Below, one piece after another: positions 10,547-21,479 of a stretch of DNA of 64,000 bases. The first letter of the stretch is position 1, and the number at the start of each line of letters is the position of its first letter. The position numbers and the translations under genes are program-made. This stretch comes from Eurosta solidaginis (Eukaryota; Arthropoda; Insecta; Diptera; Tephritidae), in the NCBI RefSeq assembly GCF_040869045.1, contig NC_090322.1, positions 172,746,672 to 172,810,671 on the forward strand, written 5' to 3'. The notes under the pieces are model-generated. The model searched no databases and was not told where the DNA came from. It was given only the letters and a program-made list of their open reading frames with translations.

Positions 10547-10776
10547 GGTTATATTTATATTCAACTTTAAATGTACCTACTTTAAATAAATTGAATTTTT
10601 TTGTTCTTGTTAATTTTTATTTTTCAATTGTAAAATATTGTCTTTCAAAAATTTTCATTCGGTTGAAATATTTAAAAACTTTTTGTAACATACTTTTATG
10701 AGCGGTTAAATAAAAATATTTTATAAAAATAAATAGTGCTTATTATTAAATAGTGATTTATATATTAAATACCACA
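10542..10776 (+). repeat. 3' LTR of the gypsy element
   Basis: It is 235 bp, TGTAGGG to ACCACA, matching the 5' LTR except for T at 10680. The ATTAG duplication follows at 10777-10781. Confidence 0.95.
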
Positions 10777-11191
10777 ATTAGCACCTTTCATTTGATACCC
10801 ATATCGTTCAAACGCATTCTAGAGTCACCCCTGGTCCATCTTTACGGCGATATCTCGAAAAGGCGTCCATCTATAGAACTTAGGTCCACGCCCTTTTAAA
10901 ATACTCATTAATACCTTTCATTTGATACCCATATCGTACAAACGCATTCTAGAGTCAACCCTGATCCACCTTTATGGCTATATCCCTAAATGGCGTCCAC
11001 CTATAGAACTATGGCCCACTCCCTCATAAAATACTCTTTAATGCCATTTGATACACATGTCATACAAACACATTCCAGGGTTTCCCTCGGTTCATTTTCC
11101 TACATGATTATTTTCCCTTATGTTGTCACCATATCTCTCAACTGAGTATGTAATGTTCGGTTACACCCGAACTTAACCTTCCTTACTTGTT
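10777..11191 (+). repeat. DINE-1-like copy A, right part
   Basis: The 130-bp units resume immediately after the gypsy insertion (about two units). The element ends with GAGTATGTAATGTTCGG, TACACCCGAACTTA and CCTTACTTGTT. The same end is seen at 40140 and 58910. Confidence 0.85.
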
Positions 11192-11535
11192 ATTACTGTT
11201 TGTTATCAAGTTGACGTAGTAATAACATTTTTTGAACAGCTCATCAATTGTAGGCCTAGATTTTACTCATAATTGCAGGCATCTATTGAATAATAGGAAG
11301 GGGTATAATAAAGTTTCGTATAACGTATGCAATTTACCGTTATCTGCGCGAATAATTTATTATTAATATACGTGGAGGTGATTTGGTATTATCGTTTCAT
11401 TTATTGCTTTCCTCTTTTTTGATTCCGTTGGTGATATTTACACAGCCTCAGTGGCGTAGTAACCCCCTCCGAAATATTAGTAGTTTCGTTAAAAATTTAT
11501 TTGATATACATTTCAATTTCAACGGAATCGATAAA
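11192..11535. other. Unassigned spacer
   Basis: AT-rich sequence with no open frame of interest and no repeat that I recognise. It separates the DINE-1-like end from the hAT-type relic. Confidence 0.6.
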
Positions 11536-13014
11536 TCTTTCGCTCCATCGTCGAAACAATAATTTTCATCGGCAGGCAAGAAATAGCTTCAAGAGGAAAT
11601 CGTGACTCTGGTCCTATATCCCTCGAGACGCCTCCCCATAATGTTGGTGACTTCAGATCTTTATTAAGATTTCGGATGAATGCTGGTGACCAAATATTGA
11701 AGCAACATTTACTTCAAACTGCCACATTGAAAGAGCGCGCCACATCTTGCACGAGCCCACAGATTCAGAATGAAATCATCGAAAATTGCGGGCACATAAT
11801 TTTTGAAAAGATTGTTACAAAAATCAACGCAAGCGAATGCTGCACTATACTCGCAGATGGGACAACCGACATTAGTGGCGTGGAACAATACTCACTATGT
11901 TTCCGTTATACTGAAAAAACTGCAGATGGTATAATTTTGAGAGAAGATTTTCTATAGTTCATCCCGATCGAAGATTGCACTGGTAGAGGACTTGCTTCGT
12001 CATTGATTGAGTTTTTGGTTTCTCAAGGATACGACGGTGCAGCTGCAATAAGTGGAGAATGGAATGGTTGTGCTGCTGCAGTGATGAAGAATTATTATAT
12101 TATGTACATTGCGCAAGCCATTCCTTGACTTTGGCGGTTGGTGAAGCGTGCTCCATTTCTCTCATAAGAAACTGTCTTGGGTCCATAAAGCAGATAATTT
12201 CTTTCTTCAGAGCTTCGGCAAAACGCGAAGCTATTCCCAAGGATGCCGTCGAAACTTTGAATTATCCAACAAAGAAAGAACAAGATGGACGGAAAGACTA
12301 GATGCTCTGATCTGCTTCAAAGAAATGTTTGCTCCCATTTATTTCAGTTTAGATAAAATTCATGACTGTGGAAACGCTGAAAGTTCTAGAAATGCCCTCA
12401 GTTATCTACAATCTTTGAGGACTTGAGGAGTCATTGTAGCAATGGTTGTTATTCTTTGGCTCAACCATTAACCTGTTACCTTCAAGAGAAAAGTGTTGAT
12501 CTTTCTGCAGCAGTTGGTATGGTGAAAAATTAAGTCTTACTATGGAGACAACGTTTGGTGGGAGCAGAAGAACTTGAAATTGAAAAATTGACTTGCCCTG
12601 TTGTTGTTGTAGCGATAAGGTTACTCCCCGAAGGCTTTAGGGAGTGTTATCGATGTGATGGTTCTTTGCCGGATACAGATCCGGTACGCTCCGGTAACAC
12701 AGCACCATTAAGGTACTAGCCCCACCATCTCGGGAACTATTTACATTGCCACATTAAGCCTTCAGGCCATCCCTCCCTCCCCACTCCCAAGTTACATGTG
12801 GAGCTTGGGGTCGACAGAGCCTCGTCTGTTAGTGAAACGGGATTCGCCGCTCGAAGGTGAGGTTGACAATTGGGTTGGAGAAGCTATATATTGCGCTACA
12901 CAACCCCTTGAATCCCATGGACCTGCCCTATTAAAAATCAATAGAAATATTGATATCACAGTGGAAGAAGTCATTGGCCAATTCGCTCAAAAACAGAGGA
13001 AAATCAATTTGTAA
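11536..13014 (+). pseudogene. ZMYM1/DUF4371-type hAT transposase relic
   Basis: Remnant of a hAT-superfamily transposase of the ZMYM1-like type. The order of recognisable blocks is IVETIIFIGRQEIASRG, LLRFRMNAGD, ILADGTTDIS (acidic catalytic-type motif), EDCTGRGLASSLIEFL, YVHCASHSLTLAVG, RTRWTERLDA, PLTCYLQEKSVDL and, at the C-terminus, DITVEEVIGQFAQKQ with a stop at 13012-13014. It is broken by a TAG at 11955, at least two frameshifts (about 12090 and 12290), loss of the region before the C-terminal dimerisation segment, and a retroposon at 12600-12919. Assignment rests on remembered family motifs. Confidence 0.82.
12600..12919 (-). mobile_element. (CAA)n-tailed retroposon, 5'-truncated, in the hAT relic
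   Basis: On the minus strand it shares ACCCAATTGTCAACCTCACC and the GATAACACTCCC... end with the full copy at 28195-28616, and it ends in CAACAACAA. Flanks GACTTGCCCT (12590-12599) and GACCTGCCCT (12920-12929) form a 10-bp target-site duplication with one mismatch, as expected for LINE-driven insertion. The 5' part of the family is absent. Confidence 0.8.
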
Positions 13015-14169
13015 TTTTGCTCTTTACTATTAATTATTACAACAACAATAAATGGATCACTGAATAAATACAATATTATTTCCTCCCAATAACATTATTC
13101 CATACAATAAGTACTAATCATCACTTAACAAAATTTGAATTTTAAATTTGAATTTAATTTATCGTTAATGAGTTTGAATGGAATGTTTATGTGTTTGTGC
13201 AACAGTACAGTTTTCGACGGGAAGAGGGTGGGGTTGTACTTCAGGTAATTCCGATTCCTTGTTCAAAGAAAAAAACTTAACTAATAATTCACCGAGACTT
13301 AAGCTGCATTGGAGCTTTTGTATGTAATTTTTTTGGGCGAATTGACTACGAAAATTTATGTAAAAGAAATGAAAGTGAAAATTGTTCGTGAATGTTAATG
13401 CACTGGAAGCCAAACACATGCAGTAACAATAAAGCTATTTTGAAGGGGACCAGAATAATACATATTATATGCACGTTAGAGTGGCCCTTAGTTGTATTGA
13501 GAAAATAAGAAGACAACTCTGTAGAGATTACTGATAAACAATAAACAGTGACAAATTATTCCGTCCACAATGAATGAATTAGGTTGAACCAAAGAAATAT
13601 AAAAACTGGCCTTTTTACGATTTCAAGCCGCTTGCGCAACCTGGTACTCTTTTTTGATTTGCACATAATTTCGCACAAACAAATTTAAGAGCTAGTATTC
13701 CAATATTTCCGGGGGTGAGATCGAGCATGCATGCGGTGCAAGAAGCTCAGTATTTCAAGTATCCTCTGGGTGACAACTGAACATCTGTTTGGTAGTGAAC
13801 TAATGTAAGAGGGCGTCAACCTAGCTAGGTCACTCCGTCATAATAAGTTTAAGGGCTAACTGCGAACTTTATCAGCAGCGTCTGATCACCATAAGGTGCA
13901 GCTGCAAGCGGGCGTCTGTCTTGGACCAAGCGGCTCGCTGTATAAACGTGAACCGTAAATGCCTCACCCCCGCTGATTGGATTGTGCGCTGGGCTTGGGA
14001 TGCGCCAGGTAAAATCACAACTCCTATCAAAATCCCAACAAAGATTCGAATTAAGAGAAATTCCTTTTTTGATGACGACCTCAGCAAGCGTTTAAAAGCT
14101 TATAACTTAAGGGCATGCAGCTAGAATGTTCATTACTTAAGGAAATTAATTGTTTGATGTCCTCGTGAA
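13015..14169. other. Unassigned sequence
   Basis: No supported gene. A 71-67 aa pair of overlapping open frames at 13872-14124 has no recognised motif. GC content rises around 13690-14120, which suggests old element sequence, perhaps upstream parts of the RTE-like relic that follows. Confidence 0.5.
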
Positions 14170-14580
14170 AGCAAAAGCTATCCAAGAAATGTGATGAACG
14201 AAGCAGAAAAAGCGACAGTTAAAAGGGGAGACTTCGTCACCAAGTATTATCGTTTACTCATGTGAACGAACGTCTCGCCGGTAGCCACATAAAGTAGACG
14301 GAGGAGAAGGACGAGTAGGTGCGTTACCTCCGCCATGATGTAAAATTCGCGCTTAGCGACTTTAATGCCAGGGTGGGCAAAGTAGATGTTTTTGGCCCCA
14401 CGGTCGGAAAGTTCAGCCGGATCAGCAGGTTTAATGATTAAAGATATACATCAAGCTACATGGCGTCCCCTGATCGACATACATGTAACCAGATCGACCA
14501 GTCCCGGAACACTTCTGAAAGCAGTTTCGAAATTGTCCTGGAAATATTCCCGGTCACATAGACTGAATGAGTCCGTAAGT
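14170..14580 (+). pseudogene. RTE-like LINE endonuclease fragment
   Basis: Scattered frames read HDVKFALSDFNARVGK, DVFGPTVGKFS, then DIHQATW and CNQIDQ. This matches the C-terminal half of the APE-type endonuclease of RTE-like LINEs, whose usual text is GDFNARVG...TTVGKFS...HQATW.SPD...NQIDH. Frameshifts occur about every 100 bp. No reverse transcriptase follows. Confidence 0.7.
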
Positions 14581-14619
14581 TACCACAAATTTGGTCAAAA
14601 AAGCAACTGAAAAGCCCTA

Positions 14620-15056
14620 TCAGAAACCAGGACATATGTATATTATAAAAAAAGCTGTGTTCTTCTGGGAAATACCAGAAGCTTTATAGGACTTATGCTA
14701 CTTGCTGCTTCTAGATATGAAAGCTGTCCCACTCCTAATTGCTGGAGTCCTAGCCTTGCAAGTGCGGTCACGAGCACAAAACGTGCTCTATCGTCTCCTC
14801 CTACAACTCGCACCTTCTAAATCTGCTATCACAGACAAGGCTTAATTTAGAAGCATTTGATGCCAGAAGCAAGTGTCCAGTCAGAGTACCCATCATGAGC
14901 CTACAGTCTCTTATTTCCCATGATTAATCTCGCCCAATCTGCTGGGAAATAACATGTACAAGCTTCGAGCGACGCGCCCTATTTAGCTACCTCATCCACA
15001 TTATCATTTCCATTCAATACCATGTGCCCAGGAACCCAATATAGGTGCATATTTTT
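14620..15056 (-). pseudogene. LINE RNase H and 3' end (downstream part of a split LINE)
   Basis: On the minus strand the frame reads KNMHLYWVPGHMVLNGNDNVDEVAK, the last catalytic part of a LINE-encoded RNase H domain, and then degenerates. A 3' untranslated mark, CCTGGTTTCTGATAGGGC, lies near 14600-14630; related tails occur near 36830 and 45310. It is the continuation of the LINE at 21480-22245: skipping 15057-21479 and one duplication copy joins the two in frame. Confidence 0.8.
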
Positions 15057-15689
15057 GGTCCTATTAAGGTGGCAGACACACTATAGCAAACAACAATATT
15101 ATATATTAAATAATTTATACCTCATTTATTGGCAATTTAATACCGCAAAAAAAAATTTAAAGCTGCGTCCGGTTCCGAGAAACGTGAGTGTCTGCTAGCT
15201 TAAGACTCAAGCCAGCGTGTGAAAAATTCCTAGTTATACATCAAGCAAGGAATATGTACATATGTAAGTGGAAGGAAGATAATAATCTTTTTCATAGGTT
15301 CAATCAATTTTTGTAAAATTGGAAATTATTACCACTACCACCCAACTTAAAATGTTGATGAAAACAAAAGTTTAGTGCATTGTGCTCTAATTAAATGTTG
15401 CGATATGAATTAAAAAAATACTTACTTCTTGATACACTTTTTCACGCTCGCGATTTAAAGAAATGTCCACTAAATTCGTATAAAAATAACACAAAATTCA
15501 CTCTATTAATAAATTATATTTTATCACATTTATTTAGAATGCACAACTTTTTGAATCTATTTCTTATTTGCAACTGAAGAAATTCCTCAGAGCAACCTCT
15601 TTAGTTAACAAATCGCGAAACAATAAAACATCGAATTCGGCAACAAAGAAGTTGAAACCATCAAAAAATTGTACTAAATGATAATTACA

Positions 15690-16300
15690 TACAAAAACAT
15701 TCATACCCCACGCGTACCCGTTAGCGCAGGAGTCCTGCGCACATGCCATTTGAAGCTTATCGAAATACAAACTTTTCTCTGATTTTCGAAAGAAAGAAGA
15801 GCGAGATGCATTTTATAAACCGTTATAGTAGCAAATATTAAATAAAAAAGAAATATTAAAAGTATACAAATACTACGTTAATTATTTAGGTATAACATTT
15901 CCACATTTCTAGGATAAGCCTATGTCTTTCACCAAAGTTAATGACAATGTGCTTGCCCAAGGATCCAACACATCTCTTTTTAATGCCTCGTCTAAATTAT
16001 CTCGTTGGTGAAATGTCATTGTTCTGTTACATTTTGTTGACTGAGCAATTTTTATATTAAGAATTCCATTGAAGTAAATTGAAAATTATATGTGAGTTAA
16101 CGAGTGTGTGGCAAATTTTGTGAGCAGTATTTTGAATTTTTCCCTCAGTGAAAAGGAAAGTACCAAAATCGTGGCTACTTCCTAAAAAGGACCAAAATTG
16201 AAAAAAGGAACCAACGGACCAAATTGGCAACAGTAGTGTAGCAAGTATGCGCGCTAACATGCATGTATGTACATTTGTGAACACGAAAATAGCAGTGAAA
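15690..16300 (+). repeat. Internal repeat related to the palindrome arms
   Basis: The segment 15716-15840 (CGTTAGCGCAGGAGTCCTGC, then TTTTCTCTGATTTTCGAAAG) recurs in direct orientation at about 20463-20600 and inverted at about 19619-19735. Also, 16235-16290 (TATGCGCGCTAACATG) recurs at 20662-20700. No coding frame is supported. Confidence 0.65.
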
Positions 16301-17284
16301 TTCTAAATGGTATGATTTTCACATTATAGCTGTGTTTTTATACATAAATATGCACTCAAACATTATATGGACTGCTTAAGGTGTAATTTTATCTATTATG
16401 AAATTTTTGCGCCTTAAATTAGTACTGCTAAATTGCGGTATGCATTATACTCAGTTGCAACTGAAATGTGTCTCTCCGTTTTATCTCTGCGTCATTCACC
16501 ACTTCTATGGCCGAAAAAGGGTTGTGTCCACTATTAATTGTAACCGATTCAGCTATAGGTTATACACTATGACCAACAGAGGTGCGTGCCTCCGCTATTC
16601 AGAACAACCCGTTTTGTAGCAAGTTATTTACCACTGCTGCGAGTCTTCAATAATTGCCGCTAGATGGACCTCCTAAACATTATCTAAGCGTTTTTTTAAC
16701 CACAAATGTAGATGTATATGAAGAGTAAAGAAGAGCAAGATGTATTTCATAATTTATGTTCTTTAGGATGGGCCAGATATAAAAAGTAAAATTTTTTCTT
16801 TTGGTATAGTAAAAATGCTGTTGAGAACAACGAAAAAGATGGTCCTTAAAAATTGCAGCTTTTAATTTTTATGTTAAGAAGTGCCTCATCGCGATTTTAG
16901 TTTCTCCATACAAAATTATATGGGAAGGTTTTGATTTTTTATTTGAAGTGTACCTGCGCTGGGTCTTAAATGATGAGCAATACCCATTCGTATAAAAAAA
17001 TGGACGATCTACAAAAAAGGTCTAAAGAGATTTTTCACTAAGACAAATCATTTGTAAGATATTCTGTGTTGAATGTCGACCCCAAATGCAAAGATCTGCA
17101 TATTTTACCTAAACTTTCAACCATTGACTTAGGATCTTAAGAACAATTCTGGTTATGCAGTGTTGAAGCCAATTAAATTTGAGTAAGACATAGTGTGAGT
17201 TTCAAGCAGCTGAGAAGCCTGTTGATTTAAAAAAAAATGTTAAGACTAACTTACGCACTTTTGCCATATATTCCAGGAGAATAA

Positions 17285-17715
17285 TAGTTTTCTTTTCTGA
17301 AATAAAAGTTTTCCTAAGTAAATGGTAAAGCCTTAATAGAGTTACTCCTACCCCAGAAAATTTTCAACATTTATAGTGAATGCAAAGAACATAAATGGCT
17401 ACCCCGTGTATTAGCTGATTTTCAAAAACGCACACAGAATTATTTCCTTCATTTAAATTTTCGTCGCTAAAAATTTGTGAAGTTATGAAAATAAATTGCC
17501 ACGATGAGGTGGTTTAGCAGGGTTGTTCTGCCACACCGCCATTTTTTGCAGGGTAAAAGTGTAACGCTTTTGCGTTGCGAGCAGGCAACAATTACACAAA
17601 AGAACGAAATACCCCATAAGGGTGTTACCTGCTTTTTAGAATAGAACAAAATATATTTACAACTCTTGCGCGGCGTACAAAAATCATAACACTTTTGCCA
17701 GAAAAGAAAACGCTA
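17285..17715. mobile_element. Harbinger-like MITE, copy 1 (431 bp, TSD TAA)
   Basis: Terminal inverted repeats are TAG(C)GTTTTCTTTTCTG and its complement; the left end has lost one base. TAA occurs on both sides (17282-17284, 17716-17718). A second copy, about the same length, is at 44656-45098 with TTA on both sides. The 3-bp TWA duplication is the mark of PIF/Harbinger. It is non-coding. Confidence 0.88.
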
Positions 17716-17738
17716 TAATACTAAGTTCAAACACACAC

Positions 17739-17843
17739 CAAATTGGCAATTTCTACTATTTGGGCAATTTATTACGCAATTTGTCATATAATAAATTGTA
17801 ATAATAAATTGCCAATTTAAAAAAAATTGCGTAATAAATTGTT
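17739..17843. repeat. AT-rich imperfect palindrome
   Basis: CAAATTGGCAATTT at the left is mirrored by AAATTGCCAATTT at the right, and TTACGCAATTT is mirrored by AAATTGCGTAA. It sits just to the right of the Harbinger-like MITE. Confidence 0.65.
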
Positions 17844-18783
17844 TCAAACTGCAAATGCAACATTGTAAAGTGTGTTTATTGAGTATATTTCAACGTCAGT
17901 TACGCATGGCTGAACTATATGGTTGGCTCATCTCATCAGCTGATTTTATGTCTTTCATTTCACTGGAGTAGGGATTGTCAAAAGAAGATGGCAAACTCAA
18001 AATGAAACCAAAACATTGAACACATTTTCTTACAACACACAAAAATTTCAAAGTTTTATGTTTTCATTCCATTTCATTCGCCTAATAATGTACGTGTTCA
18101 TTTTGAAAGTCTGAACAAAGGCATGTTCTTGATGTAGAGATGAGCCAACCAGCTATCAAATTACTATTGTGTAAGCTAAATCGAGTTGTATGAACAGCAC
18201 TCAATTCAAATCGAAATTTCCTCAATTTATTTTTCTGTTTGAACATAGTATAAGACCGGATCATTAAGTAAACGTCATTAAAGCGTAGGTGCACATCGAA
18301 TAAAAATTCCCCATGTAATTTGTAAGAGAAAACTAGATTCGCATGATGCACCTCTTAACATTAAAATTAAAACCTGCAATTTTGACAGGCTAAATTTTTC
18401 GTTGTCCTAAACAATATTTTCTAATAGCATGAGATAGCAGGAGATCTACCCTAGTGCGTACATATGAAAACAGATATGTACAATGTGCATGTCAGGGTTG
18501 CCATTTGGATACCATTGTATACATTTGAATACATTTTTAATGAGTGGATACAAATATACAAAAAATCTAAAATGTATACATTTTATTTTGGAAAATTGAA
18601 GCTCTGTCCCTGTCATGGGAACTACAAATTTTCAGTAAGATTTCTAAAAAATGTTTGAATATGCAGTTTTATAGTAAATCAAATTTTATAATGATATTTA
18701 TTTTTTCCTTTATATCTATATTATATATATAGATAAACCGTATTTCTTCTACATATTATTTTGTTGGTATTAGTTTTGATTTG

Positions 18784-19097
18784 AGCTCAAGGCCAGAACA
18801 ATAATTTTTTTCCTAATGATAATTATTGTTATTTTTTAATTTTTCTAAATTTGAAAAATTGTATTTTGTTTTTGGAATAGTAAGTAGAAAATTTTTCAGA
18901 CAACCTGCCATAGCTGCGCAGATAGATCCATTTCGAAGGGTGCTAAGCCTTCATCATCAGTACGCTTTAGGCATGCTGCGCTAACCATTTAGCTATACAG
19001 CTATACAAAAACAAAATACAATTTTTCAAATTTAGAAAAATTAAAAAATAACAATAATTATCATTAGGAAAAAAATTATTGTTCTGGCCTTGAGCTC
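18784..19097. repeat. Perfect 92-bp inverted repeat around a tRNA-like spacer
   Basis: Arms 18784-18875 and 19006-19097 are exact reverse complements (I compared all 92 positions), both ending in GAGCTC on the outside. The 130-bp spacer, read on the minus strand, contains TAGCTAAATGGTTAGCGC, a good polymerase III A box. GGTTCGATTCG, a B-box match, lies across the outer edge of the right arm, also on the minus strand. Old inverted repeats diverge, so identical arms suggest recent origin or gene conversion. Confidence 0.85.
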
Positions 19098-19519
19098 GAA
19101 TCGAACCTTGAATCATTTATCAATAGGCCGATAAAAACAAAAACAATTGGTATTAGTTTTGTTTAAAATAAGTAGTGTTTGTTAAAAAACGTATAAACAA
19201 TAATTCCGTTTAAATAAACGCGTTTCGATATGTTAAATAGGAGAACCTTTATAACAGCGACATTTATTTAAAACTGAGCGTTGGTAAAATTTTATAAAAT
19301 TCAGTTGTGTGATCCGTTTAGCCAAAATAGTGCTGTGATGTTTTGTTTTAAATATTATTAATTTCAGAATTTTGTTCCACACACTATATAAAATTCAGAC
19401 GAAATGACTCAAAAACTATGTATCAATCTATTAAAACGAATTGATACATTTTTTCAGGAATGATACACTTTTGGAACAAAAAAATTGCGCGAGTGGCAAC
19501 GGTGGAACATACATTCAAG

Positions 19520-20680
19520 GTAGCGAGCATACTTACTACAAATGATTTCGAGTAATGAGTAAATTTAGTTGCATGAATATGTTGATTGTGTATGTGTTAG
19601 CACAAACTGATATGTTTGCTACTATAACGGTATCTCAAATACATCTCGCTCTACTATTTTTCGAAAATCAGAGAAAAGTTTGTATTCAAATGGCATGCGT
19701 GCAGGATTTCTGCGCTAACGGGTACATATGAAAAAGTGCATATTAGGGTGGTTCCAAAAAAAATTTTGTCCAAATTCTATCCTCTGAAATGTTTCAATTT
19801 GATGTAAAAATAAAACCCTCACCAAAGTTTGGTCCTATTACTCCACCCTAAGTGGTACCCGAAAAACGGATTTCGCGCCGAGTTTTAAGGTCTTGTACAG
19901 GCTTCAAACAATTTTTATGATTTTTTTCTCTAATCATATCATTTATAAACACTCTCTAATATATTGAGATCTTAATTACGATTTTTGTCCAAAAGTCGTG
20001 GCCATTTGAAGTTGTGTTTTTTAACGAAATTGTGTAAACAGTTATTTCACACTTAAAAAGTGTATTGAAATGATAAATCATAAATTCACATAGCCATAAC
20101 TAAAACAATATAATAATAACATAAATTCGTAATTAAGGTCGCAATACATTAAGAGTGTTTTCAAATGATATGATTAGAAAAAAATCATAAAAACTTTTTG
20201 TAACCTGTACAAGACCTCAAAACTAGGCAAAACGGCACATAAACGATTTTCGTAAAAAGTTGAGTAAATTCAAGTTTGGACAAAAAATAGTTGTTCCCAT
20301 GTTAACGAAATGGGAAAATAAAATAAAAATATCGTACCCTGTAGAGAGGAGTTATAGGACCCATCTTTGGTGAGGGTTTTTGGTTTTAATAAAATAGAAA
20401 CATTTGAGAGGATAGAAATTGAAAAGTTGTTTTTCTCGGCACACCCTAAAGCACGTATGTACATACATATGTACCCGTTATCAGAAATCCTGCGCGCAAG
20501 CGGGAAAAAACAAATACGAAATATGCACAAACTTTTCTCTGATTTTCGAAAGAAAGAAGACACCGACATGTATTTCATAAACCGTTATAGTTGCAAACAT
20601 CATCAACACAAAAACAATCAACATATTGATGCAACTAAATTTACGCATTACTTAAATCATTGTATGCGCGCTAACATGTA
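19520..20680. repeat. 1.16-kb palindrome: AGGGTG-ended MITE with duplicated flanks
   Basis: The inner part (about 19745-20450) starts AGGGTGGTTCC and ends with the complement of AGGGTG. Its arms share CTATCCTCT, AAATGTTTC and CCCTCACCAAAG, diverged by perhaps 15-25%. The outer parts 19521-19735 and 20465-20680 are also inverted copies (TAGCGAGCATAC/GTATGCGCGCTA; TTTTCTCTGATTTTCGAAAG). No protein is coded. Confidence 0.75.
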
Positions 20681-21479
20681 CATTGTACATGTGTACATAT
20701 GTATGTATGTATGTTCATACGTGTTTTCGCGAAGCGTCTGCTGGCTTCAGACTTAAGGGCCCATTACTGATACTTAGCATAGACTTGACTTGACTTGGCG
20801 TAAACTTGGCAATTTAGCCACGATTATACTCCACTTAGCGCATACACTCTGGCATCATAATCAATAAGTGTCAATCTGTATGTCAAAATGAAATGGAAAC
20901 AAACAAATGGCATCTCAAAATGTAAACGTCACTTAGAACTTACATAGAAAATCAAAATTCAACAGACTTCTAAGTCAAGTTAAGTGTTGCTAAGTTTTGA
21001 GTAATCAGTAACATGCAACTCACTGATTTTCGAAAGTTATAATTTATGTTTATTAGGGTCGGCAAAATATAAAATTTAATTTTTCCTTTGGTATAGTGAA
21101 AATATTTTTCAGGACAACGAAACATTTAGGCAATCAATAAGGTATAAATTATTGTAGTCGTTAGGGAGCTGTACGTCGTGTCTTAAGCTAGCAGACACTG
21201 TCGTTTCTCGGAACCGGACGCAGCTTTAAATTTTTTTTTCGGTATTAAATTGCCAATAAATGTAATATCAATTATCAAAGTCGTTCGGAAGTCGTAGGTC
21301 GTGTTTTCACGAAGTGTCTGCTGGCTTGAGTATTAAGCTAGCAAACACTCCCGTTTCTCGGAACCGGACGCAGCTTTAAATTTTTTTTTGCGGTATTAAA
21401 ATGCCAATAAATGAGGTATAAATTATTTAATATATAATATTGTTGTTTGCTATAGTGTGTCTGCCACATTAATAGGACC

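Larger units (their letters stand above)
1802..10776 (+). mobile_element. Ty3/gypsy LTR retrotransposon, defective, with nested DNA transposon
   Basis: A complete LTR-to-LTR element is visible: two 235-bp LTRs (TG...CA) differing at one base (1940 versus 10680), a primer-binding-like site, gag, protease, reverse transcriptase, RNase H, integrase and a polypurine tract. A 5-bp ATTAG duplication flanks it. The gag CHCC motif and the integrase text fit the CsRn1-like lineage of Ty3/gypsy, by family knowledge. No envelope frame is seen. The leader is swollen to about 4.9 kb by a nested DNA transposon. Several lesions in gag and pol mean the copy cannot be autonomous. Confidence 0.93.
15057..21479. 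mobile_element. 6.4-kb TIR element inserted in a LINE, 9-bp TSD, no transposase seen
   Basis: The left end GGTCCTATTAAGGTGGCAG (15057) is mirrored at the right end (21479). The terminal inverted repeats match closely for about 160 bp (15057-15218 and 21318-21479). Flanks CATATTTTT (15048-15056) and CATATTTCT (21480-21488) form a 9-bp duplication with one mismatch. The host LINE's RNase H frame joins correctly across the gap. A subterminal stretch is duplicated at 21180-21262. Long TIRs with 9-bp duplications fit Foldback- or Mutator-like elements; the superfamily is inference. Inside are other nested repeats and no recognisable transposase, so it looks non-autonomous. Confidence 0.8.

Noticed and set aside
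13872..14124. Overlapping 67-71-codon frames on both strands
   Set aside because: Composition suggests old transposon DNA; no motif in either frame.
18493..19504. A hAT element with CAGGGTTGCCA / TGGCAACGGTG ends
   Set aside because: The ends look hAT-like, but the 8 bp outside (GTGCATGT and GAACATAC) do not match and there is no transposase. It may be a composite or an old insertion.
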